Shown in pieces: positions 47,502-60,900 of a stretch of 64,000 bases of DNA (position 1 is the first letter of the stretch; every line of letters starts with the position of its first letter). Position numbers and translations under genes: made by a program. Origin of the DNA: Pelecanus crispus (lineage: Eukaryota; Chordata; Aves; Pelecaniformes; Pelecanidae). Under the pieces are notes generated by a model, which worked only from the letters and a program-made list of their open reading frames with translations, was not told the origin of the DNA and did no database searches. The stretch lies in assembly GCF_030463565.1 (NCBI RefSeq), contig NC_134644.1, positions 152,483,967-152,547,966 of the forward strand, read 5' to 3'.

Positions 47502-47528
47502 AACTATATATATCAGTTATATATAGTT
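47502..47528 (+). other. AT-rich hairpin in BAALC 3'UTR
   Basis: Arms AACTATATAT and ATATATAGTT are perfect complements (10 bp) around a 7-nt loop, ATCAGTT. Confidence 0.6.
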
Positions 47529-49616
47529 AACTCATATAGCAACCCTTTTATATTTTAATCTTTTAATTACTTAGTTTTAATTTCTTTTCTGTATTGACAG
47601 AATTTAGGTCTTAAAACCAGTAACTTGCATATTGATCAGCATTACTTGAAGCTCCTAGTCTTAGCTGGCAGGTAGGGTTCAGGCTACTTCGTTATTTCAT
47701 ACATGCCCCTTTAATTGTGTTGAGGCCCAGACTGACTTGGAAAAAAGTGATGACTAACATTACATGAAAATAACCATAATTCTTAAACCAATATTCTAAT
47801 GACAGCTCCAAAAATTGACTTTATTTGATCAGATATAGTTGATTTGCTGTGCAGAACGTACTTAATTGCATTATAAGCATCCTGCATCATAGTACTCCAT
47901 GCTTATCATACATATACAGCTAAAAGGAATATAAATATTCAGTGTAGTAAAGACCAGGAATTAATTCAACATATTACTTCTTGATATAGAACTAATAATA
48001 TATATATTCTCTGTGAGTTTGTACGTTTATGAAGATAAAAGAGGTAAATTTGTTGTCTCCCCCATCAGGCATATATGAGTATCCTTAGAAGGCCATTTAA
48101 AATAACCATTCAAAAGTTGTTCATAACAAACAGATGGCATTGGGAAGAAAATCCATATATGAACTGCAAGAAGTCCTTTTTACACATAGGCAAATAAGTA
48201 TAAACAGAATTGTGGGATTGAATCCTAATTTATTCCATATTAGGATCATTTTAATAACTTGCTGCTAGGTGTGTGACTACTTAATACTTTCCTTGGAGTA
48301 CAAGAAGTCTATGCAATAGGGAACTGTTTACTAATTATTCCAACACAAAGGCAAACTGAAATCCAGAGTCAGTGCAAGATTTTTGCATACAATAGCATAT
48401 ATGTAAGAAATATTTATTTTTAGATGTCCTAAAAAGGGGCAAAGAACTTGTGCTAAGCTTTCTGGAGGTCAGTGCATTATTTGGTAAGTGATCTTGTGCT
48501 GCGCATTTACACAGAGAACTAAAAAATATTGAAAATAGTGCTGTACGGGTAAGACAACAGCAGCCTGTGTATGTCCTTCCAACTTGTGGCTCTCTGCCAA
48601 CTTGCTGGCAACATGATAGGATAGGAAGGGACTTGACTCGCTTTAACAACGAACAGTGGCTGTAGCAGCTCAGCAATATTAATTTAGAAATGGATAGCCA
48701 TTGTTAGTGGCCGTGTACTGACCTAATTGAAAGCATGTGTAGAGGATTCTGCATTATTTGTGTAGAACAGAAGATGAACCATTTCAGATCTGTGCCAGAC
48801 TTGTAACCCACTTCTGTTTCAAATTATTTACTGGCAGAGAGAGTGCAGTATAAACCCATATGATGCAGGAAAGCTACAGAAAGCGACTAATAATGCTGGT
48901 GTGTGAAAGGGTAGAGGGGATTTTGAAGGAAGGCAAAAGGGAAAGTTCATTGTGTAAGAAGCTGTTCCACAGATAGTTGCCTTGGGTGGACACCACGTTA
49001 GAGTGAGTAGATGCAAGTACAAAGGAGTCCTGGCAGTGAGATTATTTACTAACAGAAATTATTTTGTAATGATCTGCTGACCAGATTTATCTCATGGCTT
49101 GGGTCACACAACAGAAGCAAGCCGGCAATGCTGCATAGCGCATTGCTATGAGAAACAGCCCTAGCTGCATGTCAGCAGTCAGCAAGGAGGCAGTTTTTGA
49201 GTCTTGTATTCAGAGCGTGAGATGTGACAGGACGGTTAGCAGGAGATGGCCTTGGTACATAATTATCTGGGCAATACTACAGACCTTGCTTATGTTGGCC
49301 ACATGCCCTATCAGGGTGGCAGCTGTGGAGTGGTGAAGGCTGACTGCTCTGGATGACCCCTCTGTCTGCTCATGATAACTTCCCTGAGCTACTTCAAGAT
49401 CCCATAAACCTGTTTATATCCTGAAACTTAACTTTACGGCATTTGAAGACTGGATCCAACTTCTGTGGTACAAACCATGCCTAGTTACAAGAAACTTTAT
49501 AAACTCTTCCCATGTAACACATTACTGTTCTTATTCATTAGGTGGTAACTGAGAAGAAATTACATTATGTCTTAGGTGGCTTCTTAGTTCTTGATGCGTA
49601 AGCTTCCAATGACCTT

Positions 49617-49622
49617 AATAAA
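49617..49622 (+). terminator. BAALC: poly(A) signal AATAAA of BAALC
   Basis: First canonical hexamer after the BAALC stop, followed within 20-40 nt by GT-rich sequence (GCATGTTGTGG..ATGTGG), the normal cleavage-site arrangement. Confidence 0.55.
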
Positions 49623-51227
49623 ACTAAGAGCATGTTGTGGAAATGTGGATCCTGCCTCTGTACATAGATAGGCTTACATTTATGTTTTCTTTACTTTCCT
49701 TCTACTGGGGACAACCACCAGTAGAAACAACTAATTTGTTTATAAAATAATATACCACTCTGTATAATTAAGGGTGACAGAATCTAGTCTATATTGCTTA
49801 AGAGAATTTAAAGTCCTAAAAATAGATCCTGTGCTGGTTTTGGTGGAAGAAGCAAGCTCAAAGAATCACCTGGACATCTTCACTCCCAGTGGCCTTTCTA
49901 GGAGTGAAGAGTCTTATTTACAGAGTCTGTTCTTCAGCTAGCATCTTTCAAATATAAACTGTTCAAATACAAAGACAATTTTTAAAGTCTCTGTTTATGA
50001 CTCCATGCATTTTACATTCTTGTGTTTGTGGTTGATTTATCTTTAAGAGCTAAGACCAAAGACTGCAAAGGTATAATGAATGGTTCTCACCTCCTCTCTT
50101 CATGGAATCAGAGTATTTCTGTATCTGCTGTCCTCAGGCTGTGGCTCATGGACTGTGTGGTCACATCAAAGAAGTTAAAATACATATATTCCCCATTAGA
50201 AATTGCTGTATTTGCCAAAGAGGGCTTATGAGGTCAAAATGAGAGGAATTGTAGCTCTGTAATTATAAATGGGAGAGTTTGTGGTTGCTATCATGGCCAA
50301 AGTGCAAGACACTGGAAATCCAAGACATTTTCTCTAGTAAGATGTCATATTATTGGGGGAAGAGAGGAGACCAAGAACTGAGAGTTATAGAGCCAACTTG
50401 GAGTTGCATCTATAAATAGTAAATTCAGTACACACTGAGGTAATCCTTCCTCATTACACAGCCTCGGGAAGGTCCCTGCTGAAGCACTCAGCTATTTCTG
50501 GCACCTCACTTTAAGAAAGTCGGGAAGAGACCAGCAAAAGCAACTGGCAACCTTGGAGGCACGGTCCCCCAGGAGAGCCCGAGGAAGCCTGCCTGCTCAG
50601 TGCGAGAGAGCGCTGACAGAAGCATGCTTGTGGTCTTCCTTTATGTTGACGGGGAAGAAGACAAGAAGAAATGGACTTAAGGGGAAGCTGGAAAGACTAA
50701 TGCTATAAAATAAAAAACTCTGAGGATCAATAAGTACTTGACAGATTGTTTAGGAAAGTTTATTAAGATCACAGTAGACAGATACCTGTTGTGTGGTGTA
50801 AGGACAACTGATTCTTCACTTCATGTGTTGTTCTATCACAGCCCACAGAAACCCCAGTTCTACTCAATTTTCTAGAACCTCTTGTTCTCCAAGCAGGCCT
50901 TCCCTGAGGTAACCTGTGAATAGAAAAGGCATTTGACATACAGTATTATTCTTGTACTACTCAGGGCTCATCCAAATATAATGACCATGGAAAAAGGGAT
51001 GACAAGTTCATATCAGGCATGGCATGCCCATGTAATGAAAGCCCCACTTCTCCTTGGGTGGTAATGATACCTATTTGTCCTTCTTCCCATCTTGTCATTT
51101 TTACCAGTTGCACCCAGAAGATTCATTACTGAGACTACTGTGTAAGAACACAGGATGAGACAGTCCTTGTTCCAAGGGACACAGAGTATTCCCTGAGACA
51201 AGACATGGGAACTGAGTATGATCAACA

Positions 51228-51260
51228 GCAAAACAAAACAAACAAACAAACAAACAAAAA
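51228..51260. repeat. (AAAC)n simple repeat
   Basis: Short run of AAAAC/AAAC units. The minus-strand Phe/Val/Cys-rich peptide across it is an artefact. Confidence 0.85.
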
Positions 51261-51560
51261 GCTGGCTAAGGAGAAGGATGATTCTATATGTTAGCCATGT
51301 AGGAGTGTTCTGCCAGTGAGGAATGTTTTGAAATCTTGGAGAAAATCTGTATGGCATGGCAATAGATAAAGAAGGTGTATATTCAAACATGCAAAAAAGA
51401 CATTTACTTCTGAATCATGGGAAACTGTTTAGTGCTTGGGTAACATCCAGAGAAATGGCTACTGGACATGCTATATTCATCAGAAAGGCATTATCAAAAA
51501 TGCTACTGTCAAAAACCAAGTTGGACAGTGTATAGAGTCAGTTCCAATTCAGGCTTCAGG

Positions 51561-51672
51561 ATATAGCTATATCCTCTTCTTCCTGCAGAGAATATTAGGC
51601 ATTTCTGATATGTTTGATATAGCCATATCCTCCTCTTCTCACACAAGATATTAATCATTGCTGATGTGTTTG
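51561..51672. repeat. Imperfect 56-bp tandem duplication
   Basis: Units 51561-51616 and 51617-51672 are both 56 bp, begin ATATAGC(T/C)ATATCCTC and end TGTTTG. They differ at 12 positions by hand alignment (about 79% identical) with no gaps. Copy number two. Confidence 0.85.
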
Positions 51673-52109
51673 AGACCCTCCTGTAATGTGGTAAATGAGT
51701 GTGCAATGAGTGAATGCTACAAAGGTAGCCAAATGTGAGAGGAGGATTAAAAAGTATCGCAAGAGACAGCAAGAAGCGAATCCTGCTTGGGGACCTCACT
51801 GCTATACACAGCAGATACAAAAGCTCTTTTTTATACATACCTGTCATGGTTTAGCCCCAGCCAGCAACTCAGCACCACGCAGCCGCTCGCTCACTCCCCC
51901 TACCCCCATGGGATGGGGGAGAGAATCGGAGGAGTAAGAGTGAGAAACACTCCTGGGTTGAGATAAGAACAGTTTAATAATTGAAATAAAGTAAAATAGT
52001 AATGCTAATAATAACAATATAATAATGATAATAATAATAATGATACACGAAGCAAGTGATGCACAATGCAATTGCTCACCACCCGCCGACCGATACCCAG
52101 ACAGTTCCC

Positions 52110-52127
52110 GAGCAGCGATCGCTGCTC
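52110..52127. repeat. 18-bp perfect palindrome in LTR copy 2
   Basis: Same sequence as at 9743-9760 (GAGCAGCGATCGCTGCTC), unchanged although flanking LTR positions differ between the two copies. Confidence 0.9.
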
Positions 52128-52160
52128 CCTGGCCACCCCCCCCAGTTTCTATACTGAGCA

Positions 52161-52168
52161 TGACGTCA
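52161..52168. promoter_or_regulatory. CRE palindrome in LTR copy 2
   Basis: TGACGTCA is the consensus CREB/ATF site, placed just upstream of the TATA position in LTR orientation. Copy 1 has TGACATCA, the usual product of CpG decay. Confidence 0.5.
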
Positions 52169-52416
52169 TATGGTATGGAATAGCCCTTTGGTCAGTTTGG
52201 ATCAACTATTCTGGCTGTGCCCCCTCCCAGTTTCTTGTGCGCCTGGCAGAGCATGGGAAGCTGAAAAAGTCCTTGACTAGCATAAGCAGTACTCAGCAAC
52301 AACTAAAAACATCAGCATGTTATCAACATTCTTCTCCTACTAAATCCAAAACACAGCACTATGCCTGCTGCTAGGAAGAAAATTAACTCTATCCCAGCTG
52401 AAACCAGGACAATACC

Positions 52417-54825
52417 CCAGTGACATACCAATATAGACACAACTTTGGTGAGGGCTGTGCATTTGGGTTCCCATTAAAGGTAATATATCTATGGTGTTTA
52501 GAGTTTTCTGTGACACTGAAAAAAAAAAAAAACCCAATGAAATAATGACAAATTCTAGTCAGTAACCATGCAAAGATTAAAAAAAAAAAATATCCACTAG
52601 TGTGTAAAGAATGGCAGACAATTACAATGCTGAAGAAAACAGCACAAAGCTGCAGCTAGAGAAATTGCATGGCCCATGCTAGCAGCAAAGCTGTTAACTG
52701 CCTGTCAAAAAGATCCGTGGTCTCCAGGACTCCAGCAGCAATGGATTAGCAGCTGGCAGCCTGGGTCACATCCAGCAGGAGAATCAGCGACGGGGGGAGA
52801 GTAAAGGGGACATGGTTTATTCTCCCTGTTTATATGGTGCAGGTGCTGTAAATGTATAAGGCAACTAGAATACATAGCTAATAAAATGCCCTTGCTCCTG
52901 CCTGAGCTGGAAAGCACAGGGTGGAGAAAGTAGCTGCTGTGGTTTTTAACCTGTGCCAGAGATAAACTCATAGCTTTTCCAGATAGTACTTTTTTTTTTT
53001 CCACAAAAAAATTACACTAAATTTTTAACATAATTTTCCCTTAGTGCCAGAAAGGGTTACTCTTGCTGAAATATCACCCCCATCCTAATTGCCTATGCCT
53101 CGGGTGTTGTCTGACAAGTAGCTTGTTCTCTTTGATTCCTGGCCAAGATGCTGATACAGCAACTGGTTTGTTTCCTGTGGAAAAGGAAGAATAGTATCAA
53201 AGGAACAGCTTTCAGATCTGCCAAAAAGAAAAAGGATCAGGGGACACGAGGAAGCCGTAGTCGAGCAGTCAGGCATGTAAGAGGCCACGGGGACCCCACA
53301 AACAGGACGCTTCAAATTCGGGGCTCAGACTGTGCCTTGCAGAGAGCCCTTGTTGCTGCAGGGAGTGACAGAGGGGGGGAGCCTGTTGCAAGTGAAGCCC
53401 CCAAAGCAGTTGGGGTTTGATGGACTCTGTTCCTCTTGTGCCTCTGGGGAACATGTGCCAAGGTGGCATTTCCAAAATTAAAGCTTGGGAGGTGTTACAT
53501 GATCTACAACGCTGTGTACACAGTGCATCCACAGTACCTTTTCGTTCCACAGTGAGGCAAATATGGCCTCATATTTTGAAGAACTTGACACACTGCGATG
53601 TTTCAAGATTAAACCTTCAGTGTCCTCAGGCCAAGCATCCCCCCTCACACTAATGCCTTCCCAGGTGCCTCCTTTCCAGATTTTCTCAGTGAAGGATGTG
53701 GAATAGGTACCAGAAAGAAATAAGATGTGGTGGTCTAAGATGCAGGGATGCGAGACCTCTTGTTCTGTCCTGTTAACATCACGGGCTTTTCAAGACCTCT
53801 GGTCTGATTTTCAGATTTTTTTTTTCAGGTAGCCTATGCATATTATCCAGAGTTAAAAGCCATTCCCCTACCCATGAGTAAACTAATGGCAAAGTTGGAA
53901 CATTAATACAGGATAAAAAGTGAGCTGATTCACCAGAAAAGACATTCGTTGACATATGCCACTTTAACTAGATAAAATCCAAATTTATTTACAACAGCTC
54001 CTTTCACAGAAAAACTCAGCAAACACTAAAACATGGGAAATACTCTAATCTTAATGGTAGAACTAGGATGTTCATAAACAAGAAGGAAGAAGGGAGAATG
54101 TAATAGCTTTTCTTTTCTTTCTGGAGGATTGAACATCATTTAAGTTCTGAGTGAGAGAAGTGGGATGCCTCTGTAAATCTGTCCTTGCTAGACTGTTTGA
54201 AACAAGCAGTTTTAGATTGCTGTGGGTGCCTGCTGAGTTAAAAAATAGGGTTGACGGAGAAAGAAAGAGAGTGGTGTCACAGGTCAGGACTAAGCTGTGC
54301 TGCCAGTTGTATTAATTAGCCTTGCTTGCACACTCTTGCATTATAATCAGTATTATTCAGCTTTAATTTAATTTCCATGAACCTTTGCAAAACACCCACA
54401 TGTTTGGATACAGAGAAATATGTCTGGGGCATTACTGCATGGAGAGAAAGAACAATTTGCTCACAGTCAAAAAGCAGCTCAAGAAAAGGCACCATAACTA
54501 ATCAGCAGCCTATTCTTTGTCAGCTATGAGGAGCTGTCAAATGCAAAAGGCATGAAAATATTTACGGTCATTTGTATCTGCTCTTACCAGGAAATAAAAC
54601 TATTGGGCTTGTTCATGCAAGGCAGATAGAACTTTCCGGGTCACGCTTAGTAAGTGACTTAATGTTCAGTTTGCCTGACTCAAGGGCTGATTTGATCCTC
54701 AACCAGCCCCTCTGCAGTGCTGTGGCATCTACCTTATCCTCAAATTTTTTCTCCCCCCCCAAATGTTTTTTTCCACTTCATTCAGAGTATTAATATGTCA
54801 TAATTTTTGCAGCACGTTATTATAC
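52417..54825. other. Intergenic, no gene seen
   Basis: Short A-runs at 52519-52532 and 52579-52590. Open frames around 53148-53653 have no recognisable protein and no splice support. Confidence 0.5.
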
Positions 54826-54830
54826 CCATT

Positions 54831-54905
54831 ATTATATTATATTATATTATATTATATTATATTATATTATATTACATTACATTACATTACATTACATTAT
54901 ATTAC
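54831..54905. repeat. Compound pentanucleotide microsatellite (ATTAT)8(ATTAC)5 ATTAT ATTAC
   Basis: Fifteen 5-bp units in perfect register. Eight ATTAT are followed by five ATTAC, one ATTAT and one ATTAC. The Tyr/Ile/Leu-repeat peptides read through it are artefacts. Confidence 0.95.
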
Positions 54906-57900
54906 CAATTCAGACATGGACATGAGGAAGCTGAAGCTCATGATCAAAACTGCCAAGCACAGGAGCAAAGTTACTTCTCATTGATTCACTGTCCAGCCAC
55001 AACCCCACACAAGTAGTATCATAACCTCTAGGAACTGTTGGGAGGTAGGTCCAATATTAATGGACAGGTATAGTGCTCTATGCAAATGATATTAATTATT
55101 CATGTTTCCGATTCAAAACCATCTTTCAGATGAACTAACAGATTTAAAATCATTGCTGAGGCAAGTATTTTACATCCCACTTCTAGAATGCAGTACTTTA
55201 CTGCTCTAGCTGGGATTTCACACCTAGAAAATAAGGATTTTCTGTCCCTTGTCTGTGGTTGATATCATGGCAATCTTCTGACAATTTAGAAGAATAATTA
55301 ATAAATACAACAGAATAACTTCCAGAATACATACCGGGCCACATTTTCCAGCAGGAAATTGCTGTCATCGCTGCTTATCTCTCTGGATGCTGTGTTTTCT
55401 TACAACGCATTAATTAATTACATCCATGGTAAGAAAGCAGCTTCTTAAGCCTGTATTCTACAGGTATTTTTCAGTTTCCTCTAATAAGCTCTCACTGGTG
55501 TTTCATGTTACAAATGAATTTTTATCATGAGGTGCATCTATGCTGCCAAATCACTTAGCTCCAATACTTGCTCCTGGATCCTAGTCCCAGACCATCTGCA
55601 TTGCACATATGCACATGTGCGTGTTCACTCCTGGTGAACTCGGGAACAAAACAACCAGTTCCCTCTGCGATAAAACCAGGCTTCAGCCCAGGAGAAGGGC
55701 TGGCCCAGGAGCTGCTCCTTGCAGGCGGTACAAGTTGCATCTCCCTCCCTCTGCCCTACAGAGACCCCTACCACCCAGGCTTCCCAACCTGGCACACTCA
55801 CGGACACCCCTGCGTGATGCTCCAGGGCACATCTCGCAGAGCATCAGCAGTGTGCTATAAACAGCTCCTGTGACCTGCAGAGCAATTCTTTAACTACTCC
55901 AGGGAAAGTATTTCACACACAGTGAAAGCCGGTTCCTATCAGTTCCTCCTTTCCAGCTTCCTGGGGAATGCCAACTGGGCAGCACAACAGCAGCCCAGAC
56001 TTTTAGCTTTTAAGCCTCCATCCTCCTTCTCCAGGCAGAATGACCCCGCGCACATTCCTTGTTTCTTCCATACCTCAGCCCTCCTGGGATCTTGCATTTT
56101 TTCACACACATATTTCATCGCAATACACCACTCCTTCCACTGTCGTTCATCACACGTTTCTGTCCACCTATGTACGTGGATGCTCTCCACTCAGCTACAC
56201 AGTCACCCGTGCTCAAGTTACAAGTACTACCCCACTGCATCAGAAATTTCAGTCTGGGTAAAATCAGTTGTTATCTTGTGTCATTTGTAGGTCGGCGCCT
56301 ACAAAGGGTTGTTCACAAAAATGCCACAGGGCTCTCAGAAGGGATCCCTGTGTTGGTGGCTGTACTGAACTGCAACTGCCAGCCCTCCAGGACAGTCAGT
56401 ACAATTTACAGCAGCTAAAGAAATACATTTTACATGCACCGCCAAGAATTTATTATTAGTCTAATAAAAATGTTAACAGTCCAATAACGTAATAACTACC
56501 AGTCCAGTTATACAGCAATATACTAATACTGGTAGTCCAAATTGTCCAGTTACTTCAGCCCATTCTCAGGAAGGATAGCTGCTGCTCAGCACCCACCCCG
56601 TTTTCTGCGGCTGTCCTCATCCTGCCCGGCCCCTCTGCGTCCCACGGTCAATGGCACCAGTCTTCTCCAAGAAGGAAGAGGGCAGCCTGGCAGGAATATG
56701 GTGTTAATGTTCATTGTTTTCCACCTCATCTTCTCCAGGAGGAGTATGACTGATGCTGGAGGGCTTCTTCCTCCTCACTGTGGATCTGCCTGCAGTAATT
56801 TTTATATGTTTTCTAACACAGTCTGCTTAGTTGCTCTTTCCTCATTGGTTTGCAATTCCATGTTTTGTCTGAGTTTGCTATATATAGCGTATTTTATTTA
56901 TGTTGGAGGCTCATTGTTTGTTCTCTTTGTTATCCCTAAACCAGGTTTAACCCAATCCACAGGGTTGTTCTCCTCTAGTGACTAATAACTGACCATATGT
57001 GACTTGTGCTTACAGTCCTGGCACCTTTAGTATCAGTCTGCATGTGCACCTTGAAGGCCTCTACTATCACCCTGTGCTTGTATTTGCACGGACTCCTGTT
57101 ACAACCCCCTGTTTTCCATCAATCACCATAAAGCTGTAGCTTTCTGATAACCTAATGAATGTTTTATTAGCACAACCTAGTTGCACACACATCCTTGCTT
57201 TAGAGCCAGCTCTGTCACTTTACAAGAACAACCCACCAGAATGCACACATTCAGACACAATACTCCATATCTACTAGTTGTGGCAACATCACTGGTAAGT
57301 TGTCAATTTATAAACACACCCCGTGCACTTAAGGAGAAAAAATCTGGATGATGGCTTCAAAAACTTCCACCATGATCATACTTCTGTAGTCATAAATTGG
57401 TGGTCTTAAGGGTGATGAGGTTTCAGAGCACTGTCCTCTGCCATGGGCTTCTGCCAGCTGCCTCCATCAACTGTTGGAGATACCCCCCTATACAAGAATT
57501 TGGTATCCAACCCTGGTCATCCCAGGTGGTCTTGGCACATCTTGGTCCTGGCACATCTTGGTCCCACCAGGAACACTGCTACCCTGAGTCACAAATCTTT
57601 TCCAAACTACAGAGAAACTGGCAAGAATATAGTCCCAGTGACTCTTGGCAGTTCATTTCTCTCAAGTCCATATGCTGGCTTCCCTAGGATGGATGGCTGC
57701 TCTAGTTGTCCGGATTGATGTCTCCAGCTCTTTTGGGGAAGCTTGGTTCAAGAGTAGGAGTCAGGTTTTGGACAGACCACAGATAACATCAAAGTTTCTT
57801 TGACATCAACATGAGCAGTAAATACAGCAATGGCAGAAGCACCAAAAAGCACTTGCAATGGCAAGTGCAATGGTAGCGGTGGTGGACAGCACGTTCTTGC

Positions 57901-60900
57901 AGTAAGGGGTTGTCAGCGTGGGGAGTGCACAGACAATTTTTGAGGAGTCTGCTGGAGCAGTCACTTCCCATACATGAGACAGGAAAGTGCCATACGCAGC
58001 ACACCAGAAGAAGCTGAAGGGTGAGCTGGTGGAAAGCCTGCTGGGTACGGACCAAGCAAGCTCCATGGCTATGCAGTGTGGATGCAGCTAGCCTGCTCTA
58101 GAAGGGACTGACCTTGACATTTTGAAGATAAGCTACAATAGGGCTGATGCTTTCAGAAATATAGCTGCCAGCTGCCCATAGCCGAATTTGGATCTGGACA
58201 GAATTTGGACTAAGGAGAGTTCATATGATACTCCTCTCATGAAAGGCAAAGTTTTTCATTTATCTCCATTCTTATAAATTTGTAAAGCCTGGGTTACTTT
58301 TAATTACATACCTGGGAAAATCAATAAATTGATCCTTCCAGAACCGACCATGTGTTACCCCTTTTTCATCAAAGCGACTAGCACAATTCATGCCATTTGA
58401 TTTAGGAGGACATTTTGATGACAGATCCAGGTATCTCTGATGTAGTTCTGTTTATTTATAGAGAGTACACAAAGTCAGGTTGCCCTGGCCACAGCAGGAT
58501 GCAAGCAATGGAAGATAATTTCTCTAATGTCTCCAAGCACTTCTGTGACCAACATTTGCTGAAAAGTTTTGTCTCAGCTCTTTCTCCCAGCCACGACAGC
58601 TCTGCTTCTCTGACTCAACACCCTTCGAGTTAAGCAAGTCTCGTGACAAGAGCAAGTGATCCACACTCACAGTCTCCATGTCCTCTTTGGAAGATCCTGC
58701 AGTGATTCAAAATTTATCTTTTTCATACATCAGAGAACCTTCCACTGGTGGTTTGAGCACATGAATTACATTGCAAAGCAATGAGATGTTACCCTGGGAA
58801 AGGCCAGTCACCCTGTCTCAGGTGGGATGTCGATCTCAGAACCAAGGAGTGATAACTTCTCAAATCCATTAGATTACTTGTGGTTATCCACTTAGATTAA
58901 TGGAGAAGTCTTTCCTACTGTCTCAAGCACATTGTGTCCTGGAAGTCCACTGTCATAGGTATTAACAACTGAGGGCTTTTATTTTGGATGCTTTTGAGGC
59001 AGCTGGAAGGCTGCTCTCCGAGAGGAGGTACTGCTGGTTCTTACTCACCACATTTATCATCACCTTACGGACCTCTTCAGTGGTAAATTAATGATCTTTT
59101 CTAATTAGCTTAGGGTATCCTGACTGATGTCTGCTCAGTTCTTTGACTGTTTCTCTTCAAATTCAAATGGCATTTATCCCACATACTTGAACAGTCAGTG
59201 CTACCAAATCCTTAGAAATATTTCTGTCCTCTCAAAAACCTGTTGGAGATTCGCTTGAGCAAAGGCAGGTGACCACCTTTTTGACATGAGTAGTACAATA
59301 AATGAATATATCTTGACACTGCTCCCAGACAGCCTGTCAGTCTCTTAGAAACGTAATAGCACCTTCCACTTCTTCTGGGTATTTGGGACGTCTTCGACGT
59401 CAAAAGAAATAATGATTTCCTTCTTCCAAGACAGACAAGTTCAAGCTTTGCTTAGCCACACCAGTGCAATTTAGTATAAATTGTTTCTACTTTATGATTT
59501 TCTTCCGTATATCTAAAAGCAGTTTAAAACTCAGTGGGGATAGGTCTGCATGACATCTTTCTTCCTCCATTGACTGACTATTTCAGTTGCACCTACCAAA
59601 GGTAAGTTTTGATTCAAGTAACACTGATTTTCGCTTCCACTAAGACCATTGCATACCACGCTGTCTACTTTGTTAGCATAAAGGCTTTAAAATGAGTGTA
59701 TGTTGCACATTCTCATGAATCCCTTTATATTGCCAGTGTGGTATAGGATGACTTAACTGTGGGCAAAAATCAGTGGGTTTGTATTTTTTCCAAGGTTTCT
59801 GTTTATATAATTTTATACAATATAAAAATAAATTACTTCTGTGCGTGTTCACAAGTGAAAACAGCCTCTTTCTTTAGTCATTCAACGTGTATTATGCTGC
59901 TGCTGTTCTCCCACAATAGCCCATAATCCAGAAGAAATCATGTTGCTTTACCACGAATTAGTATGAAAGTAGAAAGCTCCAGTAATACAGGTTTGATTTT
60001 CTTCCCTTTTTATTGCTTTCAAATTCAGAAACAGGTTTAAACCAGCACTTCAACAGACACAGCTAGAGCTCCTGAATATAAAGCAGCTTTAGATTCTTCC
60101 AAATTGGTAGAAATTTGAGACTTCTTTCCTGGCATTCGATAGTTTCACTCACTCAGTTCACATAGAGCTCAAAGAAAAGCTTAGCTGAATTATTCTCTTT
60201 ACTCCCAGGAGCGTAGAAACCTTGTATTTACCAGTGGCTGAAGAAAAGACACAATGCAATTGGCAGAGATGCAGGAACATGTATATCTTGCCAAAACAGG
60301 CACAGAGAGGAGAATGGAATGAGGGAAAACATATGAATTATGGAATTATGGAAATGTCAGTCCATTGGATTAAATCCTGGTGCTAGTTATATCAGTGTAA
60401 ATCAATGAATACATTAAAATTTTTGATATGATAACAGAATTTGTTCTTTGTCTTCTATTAAGAATGTTAGTATCTGGTTTTAGTATAAATTACTCCACAA
60501 CACTTGCTTAAACACCTTCGCCTGAGTTTTGCAAAGGAAGTTGAATTAATTTGGCACAAAATATAATGAAGCACGTGGTAGTATAATGCAAGTGCAAAGA
60601 GGGGAATAGAAACAAACCGCTATCTTTGTCTGTTATTACTGATTTGAATTTATTTTCAGTCCCTTTGCGCAGGAGCAAATAACTTCTCTTGAGTGGTGAA
60701 GAATGAATTTCCTGGATACTTATTTTCCATTCTTACTCTGCACTAGCTGTTATAACATTTGATGCACAAAGAAGAGACAGTAAAATTGCATTTATGAATC
60801 CAAGGGCCAGAATGAAAAATCCTAGCTACATTACTCCAATTGCATTTCCAGCAGAAATTGAGTTGGGTGAGTTAAACTGATTTTGTCTTTATCCATTTTA

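Larger units (their letters stand above)
47016..49640 (+). other. BAALC: BAALC 3'UTR
   Basis: AT-rich sequence after the stop codon. No canonical AATAAA is seen until 49617, giving a predicted 3'UTR of about 2.6 kb, long as in mammals. It contains an AT-rich perfect hairpin (47502-47528). The end is inferred, and variant hexamers could give shorter forms. Confidence 0.55.
49641..51836. other. Intergenic, no gene seen
   Basis: No exon or RNA gene recognised. Contains an (AAAC)n tract and a 56-bp tandem duplication, listed separately. Confidence 0.5.
51842..52411 (-). mobile_element. Solo LTR of an avian endogenous retrovirus (copy 2, inverted)
   Basis: A 570-bp element of the same family as the one at 9460-10019, in the opposite orientation. 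It begins (plus strand) TGTCATGGTTTAGCCCCAGCC and ends GCTGAAACCAGGACA. It is flanked by a perfect 5-bp target-site duplication ATACC (51837-51841 and 52412-52416), which fits an ERVL-type integrase and fixes the boundaries. It keeps a perfect CRE palindrome TGACGTCA (52161-52168) and the 18-bp palindrome (52110-52127). The TATA box is changed to TATAGAAA (52146-52153, complement). No internal retroviral genes. Any transcription from it would head towards the BAALC 3' end, antisense to BAALC. Confidence 0.92.

Noticed and set aside
49828..49860. 'tgtgctggttttggtgg' resembling the start of the avian LTR family
   Set aside because: The similarity ends after about 17 bp. No LTR body or partner end is present.
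56455..56555. Repeated AGTCCA/AGTCTA motifs
   Set aside because: Irregular spacing and only 6-10 bp of similarity. Not a clear tandem repeat.
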